Part shown: one piece after another, positions 32,816 through 39,958 of the stretch
Layout of the letters: each line of letters starts with the position of its first letter
How positions within the stretch are numbered: position 1 is the first letter of the stretch
Assembly (NCBI RefSeq): GCF_947253225.1
Contig: NZ_CAMXYR010000003.1
Span: forward strand, 1-62,040
Direction: 5' to 3'
DNA length: 62,040 nt
From: an uncultured Anaerococcus sp.
GTDB lineage: Bacteria; Bacillota; Clostridia; Tissierellales; Peptoniphilaceae
Position numbers and translations under genes: made by a program
The notes under the pieces: generated by a model
Seen by the model: the letters and a program-made list of their open reading frames with translations, nothing else
The model's database searches: none
What the model was told of the DNA's origin: nothing

Positions 32816-34044
32816 GTTTTATTTACATAATAGGCCAAGCGACTTACAAGATGTGGGATTTTATCAAGACTAACGCTACAAATAGCCACACGAATCCCCT
32901 TATCGGAAGGAATAGTAAAGATATTTTCCCCCTCCAAGCTCTCGCTAATTTCAAAGGCCCTATCCGTTGGAACGAAGGTGAAAAATCCACCAAAATATGG
33001 AATCATAGTTAAGGACTTGTCCTTAGCCCTTCTTACAAACTCATCGGCTCTTTGCTCTAGCATTAGCCTAATATCTTCAAGTTCCTTTAAGTATTCTCCC
33101 TTATTTTCTTCCCTTTCAAGGTCAATCAAGATTCTTTGGGCAGCATGAGTTCCGTTTGACCAATTGCACCTAGCCGTAAGTGAAATAGAGGCCTCAAATT
33201 CTTCTATATTTTCCTTGCTTGAAGAAATCCCAATAGCAGCACCCGACCTAAGTCCATAGGCAGTGTGGGACTTACTCATTGAATAGCAAACTACCACCAT
33301 CAGATTATCTGGTAAATCGGTAAATTTTTCAAAAAATCTCTTTTGCTCATCGCCATCACCAGCAAATTCTATATAGGCGACATCCACTATTAGGGTAATC
33401 CTTTTAGCCTTATCTCTAGCTTTTTCCCTCAGAAAACCAATAAGTAAGTCCCACTCGTCATCAGATAGGGAATACCCACTTGGGTTGTTGCCTGGTGAAT
33501 TTATAAGTACCGCAAGCCTATCCTTATTTTTTAAGTTTTTATTAACCTCATTTTTGAAGGCTTCGATATTGAACCTATAGGCCTTATCAAAAAATTCATA
33601 AGTCTTAAAGTCTCTTTCAAACTCTTCACAGATTTTCTTGTAAGGAGACCAATAATAATCATGACAAACAACAGGATCTCCCCTATCCACATAGGAAAAA
33701 ATCGCAGACCTAATCGCTCCAGTCCCTCCTGGTGTTGAAATAGCACTAATATAAGCCTTAGGCTTATAAGAGCCAAAAAGAGATTCAACAACCAATCTCC
33801 TATAATCCTCTTCTCCCTCAATCGGAGCATAGGAGGCTATGACCTTCCTATCCATCTCATCAAGCCTCTTGTAGACAGAAGCTAAGGCAATAATATTGCC
33901 ATCATCATCAGCAAGAGTTCCAAGACAAGCATTGATAACTGCATCTTGCCCATATTTTCTCTTAGCATCAGCCACTCTCTTGTTAATCGCAAAGGCAAGG
34001 TCTGGTCCCTTATTCCAGCTTCCCTTCCTAATTGTCATTCCCAT
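32800..34044 (-). CDS. Pyridoxal-phosphate aminotransferase (class I/II, aspartate/aromatic-like)
   Basis: This 414-residue fold-type I enzyme shows PGGTGAIRSAI near residue 107, NSPGNNPSGYSLSDDEW near residue 183, VDVAYIEFAG and the PLP lysine in SMSKSHTAYGLRSG near residue 260. The length and the IRVAICSVSLDKIPHL ending fit an aromatic or aspartate-type aminotransferase. The exact amino donor cannot be read from the sequence. AGGAGG lies 5 bases before the ATG. The groES promoter sits at its 3' end. Confidence 0.85.
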   Translation of the reverse strand: MGMTIRKGSWNKGPDLAFAINKRVADAKRKYGQDAVINACLGTLADDDGNIIALASVYKRLDEMDRKVIASYAPIEGEEDYRRLVVESLFGSYKPKAYISAISTPGGTGAIRSAIFSYVDRGDPVVCHDYYWSPYKKICEEFERDFKTYEFFDKAYRFNIEAFKNEVNKNLKNKDRLAVLINSPGNNPSGYSLSDDEWDLLIGFLREKARDKAKRITLIVDVAYIEFAGDGDEQKRFFEKFTDLPDNLMVVVCYSMSKSHTAYGLRSGAAIGISSSKENIEEFEASISLTARCNWSNGTHAAQRILIDLEREENKGEYLKELEDIRLMLEQRADEFVRRAKDKSLTMIPYFGGFFTFVPTDRAFEISESLEGENIFTIPSDKGIRVAICSVSLDKIPHLVSRLAYYVNKTCKNF

Positions 34045-34122
34045 ATCTTCCTCCTCGTTTGTCTTTATTATACTATTTAATTTTAAGGTACTTTGGGTAT
34101 TTATAAAAAGTAAGGAGAATTT

Positions 34123-34554
34123 ATGACTGATTTTGATAAAATAAAAGAAAATTTAAGCGATATTTCCTACAGGGTAACTCAGGAAAATGCAACAGAAAGA
34201 CCTTTTTCCAGTCCTTATGATGATTTCTATGAAGATGGAATCTATGTGGATATAGTTAGTGGTGAGGCACTTTTCGCATCAATTGACAAGTACGACGCTG
34301 GTTGTGGGTGGCCATCCTTTACCAGACCCATTGATGGCAGGATGGTCTACGAAAAAACCGACCTAAGCCATGGCATGGTAAGAACTGAAGTCAGAAGCAA
34401 AGGGGCGGATAGCCACCTAGGTCATGTTTTCCCAGATGGTCCTGTCGAAGATGGAGGTTTAAGATATTGCATAAATGGTGCAAGCCTACGCTTTATCCCC
34501 AAGGATAAGTTAGAAGAAGAAGGCTATGGCAAGTATTTAGTTCTATTTGATTGA
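34123..34554 (+). CDS. msrB: Peptide-methionine (R)-S-oxide reductase MsrB
   Basis: This 143-residue repair enzyme reduces R-sulfoxides of methionine in proteins. The MsrB core is clear: GCGWPSFTRPI, RSKGADSHLGHVFPDGP and the catalytic cysteine in RYCINGASLRF. The four zinc-binding cysteines of some MsrB forms are absent. It stands alone, divergent from the aminotransferase gene, with a terminator at its end, and fits the oxygen-defence needs of an anaerobe. Confidence 0.95.
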   Translation: MTDFDKIKENLSDISYRVTQENATERPFSSPYDDFYEDGIYVDIVSGEALFASIDKYDAGCGWPSFTRPIDGRMVYEKTDLSHGMVRTEVRSKGADSHLGHVFPDGPVEDGGLRYCINGASLRFIPKDKLEEEGYGKYLVLFD

Positions 34555-34558
34555 AAAA

Positions 34559-34585
34559 AGCTCCCAAAATCTGGGAGCTAGTTTA
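34559..34585 (+). terminator. Terminator after msrB
   Basis: AGCTCCCA pairs with TGGGAGCT around AAATC. The downstream T content is modest. Confidence 0.7.
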
Positions 34586-34937
34586 ACTTTATTATCTCTG
34601 TATTTTATATTTTTAATAACCCAGCTTTAAGCCTTGTTTTTTAAAATCTCATGGCTTGTAGGGTTTTTTTATAAGTAAGCTTATTTTCTCTCAAAGTAAT
34701 TTATAATCATCTTTCCTAGAATCTTAATTATTGCAAAAAACTTCCTATAAACCTAGATACATCTTCCCTAGCTCTTATATTCCAATATTATTGATATTTG
34801 TATAAGGATTTTTACAGGATAAGCCCTAAAAAATAGCAAAGTCTACCTAAATATCTTCCTCAAAATAAAAATCCAAGTTTAACAACCAATAATCCTGTAA
34901 AGCTCAAAATAGATATTTATTCTTACAAAGCCCCAAA
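34586..34937. other. AT-rich intergenic region with an inverted repeat
   Basis: No gene is visible. TTTACAGGAT (34811-34820) and ATCCTGTAAA (34892-34901) form a perfect 10-bp inverted repeat around 71 bases. Nothing else is convincing. Confidence 0.5.
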
Positions 34938-34967
34938 GAAAAAGCAGATGAATTTTAGTTTTCATCT
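34938..34967 (-). terminator. Terminator after the sortase cluster
   Basis: On the minus strand AGATGAA pairs with TTCATCT around eight bases, followed by GC and TTTTTC. Confidence 0.75.
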
Positions 34968-35003
34968 ACTTTCCTATATCCTAGGCTCTTAAATAGAGCT
35001 TTC

Positions 35004-35867
35004 TTATTTTATTCTCAATCTTTGGACAAATCTACCTACTACAACAACCAATAGGATACTACCGACTATAGCACCGACTAGATAGAAAGTCTTGGCTCTT
35101 TTGGCAGACTTTGCCACACTACCCTTGGCAATTTTTATCTCTTCATCTTTACTAGCTTGGACTTCGTCCTTGTCATATCTTATGCAGTTGACAAGAAGTC
35201 TATCAGGTCTAGGTGGATAGAAAGGGTGGCAGGTAAGAAGGGTTAGGATATCTTCATCCCCTCTTTTTTCTAGCCTATCCCAATCATAAGGTCCTATTAC
35301 TTCCTTGTCACTTACCTTGTAGTGGAGAGTCTTTCCAGCTCTTTTTACATAGACATCATCTCCTTTTACAAGGTCATTGATGAAAAGAAACATATCATCT
35401 CCCCACCAGTCCCTATGCCCTGCTATTACAGACCTTGTGCCCTTGCCACCTACAGGAATACTCGTTCCCTCAACTTGGGCAACTCCAATAGAAATATGGT
35501 AAAGACTTGCATCCAAATAGATAGGCAAGTTCTTGCCAAGCTTAGGAATGACCAGATAAGCAAAAATTTCATCAGAATTTTTGAAATAGTTGTAGGAATT
35601 TTTGTTATCATTTGTTGTGAAAGGGTCAAGGATGCTGGTGTCTGATTTTTTAACCAAGTCGTTATATTTTTTTGCTGCTTCATTTTCATCAGCTATTTCC
35701 TTGGCTGTCCTTTGAGCTTGTGCCTTATCAAATTCTTCCATCCTCTTATCATAAGCAAGGTCATTTATGGTTCTTTTGGCAAGGGGGAAGGTTATAAAAC
35801 CAAGACCAAGTATAATCATCAAATATCCTAAAATGCTAATCTTCGTCAATTTTAAATGTTTTTTCAA
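35004..35867 (-). CDS. Class C (pilus) sortase, divergent copy
   Basis: This ~287-residue sortase has membrane segments at both ends (residues ~10-28 and ~263-282). The flexible lid motif is ILDPFT near residue 81, the catalytic His lies in VIAGHRDWW near residue 149 and the catalytic Cys and Arg in LLTCHPFYPPRPDRLLV near residue 212. The start is a TTG with GAGGTGG upstream; it overlaps the previous sortase gene by 32 bases. The sequence differs clearly from the two upstream sortases (AGHRDWW versus TAH-GLPEA), so it may have a different pilin or cell-wall role. Confidence 0.88.
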   Translation of the reverse strand: MKKHLKLTKISILGYLMIILGLGFITFPLAKRTINDLAYDKRMEEFDKAQAQRTAKEIADENEAAKKYNDLVKKSDTSILDPFTTNDNKNSYNYFKNSDEIFAYLVIPKLGKNLPIYLDASLYHISIGVAQVEGTSIPVGGKGTRSVIAGHRDWWGDDMFLFINDLVKGDDVYVKRAGKTLHYKVSDKEVIGPYDWDRLEKRGDEDILTLLTCHPFYPPRPDRLLVNCIRYDKDEVQASKDEEIKIAKGSVAKSAKRAKTFYLVGAIVGSILLVVVVGRFVQRLRIK

Positions 35868-36711
35868 TATTTTCCACCTCTCTTCTAAGCCTGATTGACC
35901 TTCTTTTCTCCCTAGTTGATACTACAATTAGAAAGGCCAAAATTGGCATAAGGATTAGTAAAAGTTGCATGAAATCTGGTCTAAACCTTGGCGTGTTGGC
36001 TATACCATCATCGATGGCTGTTTGGTAGGGAATCCTATAGCCTCTTACCAAAAGTCTGTGGGAGTTAATCATGTAAGGAGTACAAGTAAGAAGGGTAGCA
36101 TAGTCCTTACCTGCTTCCACAAGGATTGGTTCAAAATTGCTAGGCTCAACTACCATTATCCTATCAACCCTGTAGGCTAGGGTTCCTTGAATATTGTGAA
36201 TATAGAAAATATCTCCTTCAACCAATTGGTCAAGATACCTAAACATCACAGCCTCTGGAAGCCCCCTGTGAGCTGTGATAACTGTGTGAGTCGAAGCTCC
36301 TCCTACTGGAAGAGAAGTTCCCTCCAAGTGGCCTGCACCTTTTTGGAGAACCTCTTCACTCGTTCCTGCATAGATTGGCAAATCTTGGTTAATCTTTGGT
36401 ATTTCAACGTGACCGATCATCTCATTGACTTCAAGCATATGGGCATAGTAGGCACGAGCCTCTTGGGTTTTTTTATTGTAGGGATCTGAAATCTTGGATG
36501 GGTCTAGGGTCTGGTTATAAATCCTTGCAAGCTCCATCCTCTTGTTCATTTCCTTTTCATCAATATCCTTGCTCTGCTTGACAAACTCGACAATCTCATC
36601 TTGCGATTTCAATTCGTAATATTTTTGAGAAATCATAGGATAGGAGAAGATTAGAAGTCCTATAAGAAAGATTAGACCAAATTTTAATTTATCCTTCAAA
36701 TTAGTCCTCAT
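35836..36711 (-). CDS. Class C (pilus) sortase, middle copy
   Basis: This 291-residue sortase has an N-terminal membrane segment, lid ISDPYNKK near residue 76, catalytic His in TAHRGLPEA near residue 150 and catalytic Cys and Arg in LLTCTPYMINSHRLLVRG near residue 210. A C-terminal membrane segment and basic tail follow. The block from EMIGHVEIPKINQDL to EGTSLPVGG is nearly identical to the upstream sortase, indicating a recent tandem duplication. It overlaps both neighbours, so translation is coupled. It probably polymerises the pilin encoded at the head of the operon. Confidence 0.92.
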   Translation of the reverse strand: MRTNLKDKLKFGLIFLIGLLIFSYPMISQKYYELKSQDEIVEFVKQSKDIDEKEMNKRMELARIYNQTLDPSKISDPYNKKTQEARAYYAHMLEVNEMIGHVEIPKINQDLPIYAGTSEEVLQKGAGHLEGTSLPVGGASTHTVITAHRGLPEAVMFRYLDQLVEGDIFYIHNIQGTLAYRVDRIMVVEPSNFEPILVEAGKDYATLLTCTPYMINSHRLLVRGYRIPYQTAIDDGIANTPRFRPDFMQLLLILMPILAFLIVVSTREKRRSIRLRREVENIEKTFKIDED

Positions 36712-37651
36712 CTTCTGACACCTCTGATTGACCGCTAGCAGTCACTTCTTCTTGCCTTTTCTTAATATCTTCAATTTTCTTAAAGTATCTCTTGTTGTCC
36801 CTTCTTAGCTTGATTAGATAAATTATTAGGATAATTATTAGAAGTAGGGCTATAAAGAATAGGATTCTAAAGATCCAGTTGGCCTTGGTTGTCCTAATCA
36901 ATTCTTCATCAACAGCTGGCACATATGGAACCCTATGACCCCTAACGATTAGCCTATGGGAGTTAATCATTATTGGTGTGCAAGTTAGAAGGGTTACATA
37001 ATCATGGCCTGGTTCAATTAGAAGGTCGGAGAAGTTAGTTGGTTCTATAACCTTTTTTTGGTCAACTTGATAGGCGATAATCTCTTTTATGTTGTGTATA
37101 TAGAATTTATCTCCGATTTCTAGTTCATTTAGGTGGGTAAAGAGGGTAGCCTCTGGCAGACCTGAGTGGGCAGTAAGAACTGCATGGGTTGAGTTTCCTC
37201 CTATTGGAAGAGAAGTTCCCTCCAAGTGACCTACACCTTTTTGCAAGACTTCTTCTGATGTACCTGCATAGATTGGAAGGTCTTGGTTGATTTTTGGTAT
37301 CTCAACGTGACCAATCATCTCGTGGACTTCAAGCATTCTCGCATACTCTGCCCTACCTGCTTCTTTTTTCTTCTCGGAATATGGATCTTCAGATACGACA
37401 TTGTTCAAAGATTCGTTATAGGCACGGGCAAGTCCCATCCTTCTTTCGATTTCTTCTGTTGCAAGTTTGTCAACACCCTCAGAAAAGACTGCTACTTGAT
37501 TGTTGGACTCAATCCTATAATAGAGCCTACTAACCAAGGGATACAGAGCCACCATAAAGCCCAAAAGGAAAACAAGTCTAAATAACCACTTGGCCTTCCT
37601 ACTGGGTTTTTTTCTTATTTTCTTTTTCTTATTTTTCTTAAAAATAGCCAT
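36701..37651 (-). CDS. Class C (pilus) sortase, first copy
   Basis: This 316-residue sortase has a very basic N terminus (KKNKKKKIRKKPSRKAK), a membrane segment, lid SEDPYSEKK near residue 94, catalytic His in LTAHSGLPEA near residue 163 and catalytic Cys and Arg in LLTCTPIMINSHRLIVRG near residue 223. The C-terminal segment crosses the membrane before a charged tail ending SEVSEDED. AAAGGA precedes the ATG. It lies 57 bases after the pilin gene and is the first of three sortases in the operon. Confidence 0.93.
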   Translation of the reverse strand: MAIFKKNKKKKIRKKPSRKAKWLFRLVFLLGFMVALYPLVSRLYYRIESNNQVAVFSEGVDKLATEEIERRMGLARAYNESLNNVVSEDPYSEKKKEAGRAEYARMLEVHEMIGHVEIPKINQDLPIYAGTSEEVLQKGVGHLEGTSLPIGGNSTHAVLTAHSGLPEATLFTHLNELEIGDKFYIHNIKEIIAYQVDQKKVIEPTNFSDLLIEPGHDYVTLLTCTPIMINSHRLIVRGHRVPYVPAVDEELIRTTKANWIFRILFFIALLLIIILIIYLIKLRRDNKRYFKKIEDIKKRQEEVTASGQSEVSEDED

Positions 37652-37708
37652 CTAATTTTCCTTTACAAGCAAAATAGATACGATAAAGCACCGCATCTAT
37701 TCTCTCAA

Positions 37709-39481
37709 TTAAGCTCTTTTTACTTTCATATCTTGGTTTCTTACAATAGCGAACCCACTTGCTATAAGAATAAGGCCTGTAGCGAAGAATACTAAGATTC
37801 TAATATCACCAGTCTTAACAAGAGGTCCTCGTGGTCCTCTAGTTGGTGGAGTTGGAGGAACTTTCCCCTTTTTATTAGTTATAACTAGCTCAGCTTCAGC
37901 CAAAGATGAACCATTGATTTCAAATTCTATCGGAGAATTATCTATCACATACTCACCTGGTACAGAAATTTCCTTGAGATAGTAGGTTCCAAATTTAAGA
38001 TCTCTTACTTCGAACCTACCATTTTCATCAGATTCTACTACATATTTTTTGCCATCTTTTTCTACATCGACAAACTTATCACCAAGCTTTTGGCTAAGCT
38101 TAAACTTAGCTCCCTTGATTTTTACCCTAGTATCATCGGCATCAACTTTGACGAACTTACGACCGCCCTTTTCTTCTTTCTTGCCCTTGGGCTTAACATT
38201 TATGATGTGGAGGAAGTCTTGGACTTTGACTTCATTTCCATTTTCATCTTTTTGGGTGTAATAAATTACTCCATTTTCATCTACATTAAATTCATATTTT
38301 TGACTAGACTTTTCATAACCTGCTGGAGCTTCTTTTTCCAAGAAATAATAGCCCTCGCCTTTTTTCATATCTCCCAAAAAGATAAGACCATCCTTGTCAG
38401 TAACAACTTCTGGACTTCCTTTTTCATCAAGGAGATAACCATACCCATACTTTTTGGTATCTTTGCTGAAATTTAGCTTCTTGCCTTCCTTGGTATAGAC
38501 TTCAAAAACAACGCCTTCAAGAGCCTTTCCATTATCGTCAGTCTTCTTGGTAAAAGGGATTCTCTCGTTCTTAACCCTTACTTCCTTGCCATCCTCTACA
38601 GTAAAGTCCTCACCCTTGATATTAGCATTTTTGTTATTATCATATTCCCCACTAGCCTTAATTTCCTTGAAATAGTAGCTTGGACCTTCTGGCAAATCGC
38701 TCACTTCAATCTTTCCATCAGTATTGGTTTTAAGGACTGGAACATAAGCTTCAGTAATCTTATCAGCTGTAGGTTTATACTTATAAACTCCAGCCGACCC
38801 TTCTACAGAAACAAGCTCATCCTTTAAGCCTGTATCATCAACCTTCTTATAAAGCCTGAAACTTACCTTATCAAGCCTTACAGCTTCATTTCTTGAGTCA
38901 GTCTTAATCAAAGTTATTTTTTTGCTAGGAACTTCCATCTCACTTTTCATAGAAATAGCAAGAAGGCCATCTTTCATGTTCTTATTAGGAATTTCTACAA
39001 GGTTAGTAACTAATTTTTGAGACTTGCCACTTTCTATCCTTTTCGCCATCCTAGCTAGGGATTCTTTACTTTCCTTAATAAGATAATAAGATTTTTCACC
39101 CTTTTCTTGAACTAGAGGAATTTCTATTACTTCCTTTGAAATTGTTTCATCTAGGACAGACTCCTTGCTCAACTGACCCTTATATTTAAGTTCAGCATCA
39201 ATCTTATCTTCATCATCAATTTCATCAAAGTGTTTGGCAGTTTTTAGGATATCTCCTTCAATAAGATTTTCTTTTGATAACTTCCATATTTTGACAGTTC
39301 TCTTGCTAGATTTGCCTGTTTTTTCCAAAACATCTATCAAAAGTCTAATAGTATATTTTTCTCCATCAGCAGGTGAACTTTCCTTGGCAGCTACTGAAAT
39401 TTTTGGCAAAAATAGTATATGCACAAGCATAAGAACTGGCAGTAAGAGTGCAAGTATCCTCGATTTATACTCCCTTTTCAT
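37709..39481 (-). CDS. Cell-wall anchored pilin-like protein with Cna-B (SpaA) repeats
   Basis: This 590-residue surface protein has a signal peptide (residues 1-~33), an N-terminal region of about 160 residues, then three Cna-B-like modules ending in E-box-type segments YYFKEIKASGEY, YYFLEKEAPAGY and YYLKEISVPGEY. These modules usually form internal isopeptide bonds. The C terminus is a sorting signal with LVKTG, a hydrophobic helix and a KVKRA tail. ATG 39481 has AGGAGG upstream. No YPKN pilin motif was seen, so it may be an ancillary or adhesin-type subunit. It is the only sortase substrate in the operon. Confidence 0.88.
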   Translation of the reverse strand: MKREYKSRILALLLPVLMLVHILFLPKISVAAKESSPADGEKYTIRLLIDVLEKTGKSSKRTVKIWKLSKENLIEGDILKTAKHFDEIDDEDKIDAELKYKGQLSKESVLDETISKEVIEIPLVQEKGEKSYYLIKESKESLARMAKRIESGKSQKLVTNLVEIPNKNMKDGLLAISMKSEMEVPSKKITLIKTDSRNEAVRLDKVSFRLYKKVDDTGLKDELVSVEGSAGVYKYKPTADKITEAYVPVLKTNTDGKIEVSDLPEGPSYYFKEIKASGEYDNNKNANIKGEDFTVEDGKEVRVKNERIPFTKKTDDNGKALEGVVFEVYTKEGKKLNFSKDTKKYGYGYLLDEKGSPEVVTDKDGLIFLGDMKKGEGYYFLEKEAPAGYEKSSQKYEFNVDENGVIYYTQKDENGNEVKVQDFLHIINVKPKGKKEEKGGRKFVKVDADDTRVKIKGAKFKLSQKLGDKFVDVEKDGKKYVVESDENGRFEVRDLKFGTYYLKEISVPGEYVIDNSPIEFEINGSSLAEAELVITNKKGKVPPTPPTRGPRGPLVKTGDIRILVFFATGLILIASGFAIVRNQDMKVKRA

Positions 39482-39884
39482 AATTCCTCCTAGGTAATAT
39501 TTTAGTAAAATTCTAAATGTATTAAGTAATTTCTTGTATGTAAGCAAAGGCAAAGACCCTCTTTTGTAAGGGTTTATTGAGAAATATTAGTTTCTTAAAT
39601 ATCTATAATAAATCTCTACTTTTCATTATTATTATAACATAGTTTGCTAAACAATACCACAAAAAACTAGTAAGTTTGTAGCTTTTCTTAGATATATTTC
39701 TCGAATTACTTATTTCTAAATATTTTACCCAAATATGAGATGAAATTTACTTTTAACCCTAAAAGCTTGTGCAAAATAGTTACTTGTTTTAGAACTCGCC
39801 AAAAAACTGTAAGCTACCAATATAAAATTGCTATGCATTTTTTATTTATTTTCTGTCCTTATATTTGCTAGGTCAAAATTTATA
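39482..39884. promoter_or_regulatory. Intergenic region holding the pilin operon promoter
   Basis: No gene is seen. On the minus strand an extended -10, TGTTATAAT, lies near 39638-39646 without a good -35. In the ~150-base leader, ACCCT...AGGGT (about 39556-39574) forms a small hairpin without a U run. Confidence 0.45.
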
Positions 39885-39934
39885 AAAATAAAGAGCGTTT
39901 ATAAAGCAAATTTTTTTACCTTATCTCCGCTCTT
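39885..39934 (-). terminator. Probable terminator after uvrA
   Basis: AAGAGCG and CGCTCTT (39891-39897 with 39928-39934) form a 7-bp stem with a long 30-base loop, followed on the minus strand by TATTTTTAT. The long loop lowers confidence. Confidence 0.5.
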
Positions 39935-39958
39935 AGTTAAGCCTAGTTTTAGTCTTGG

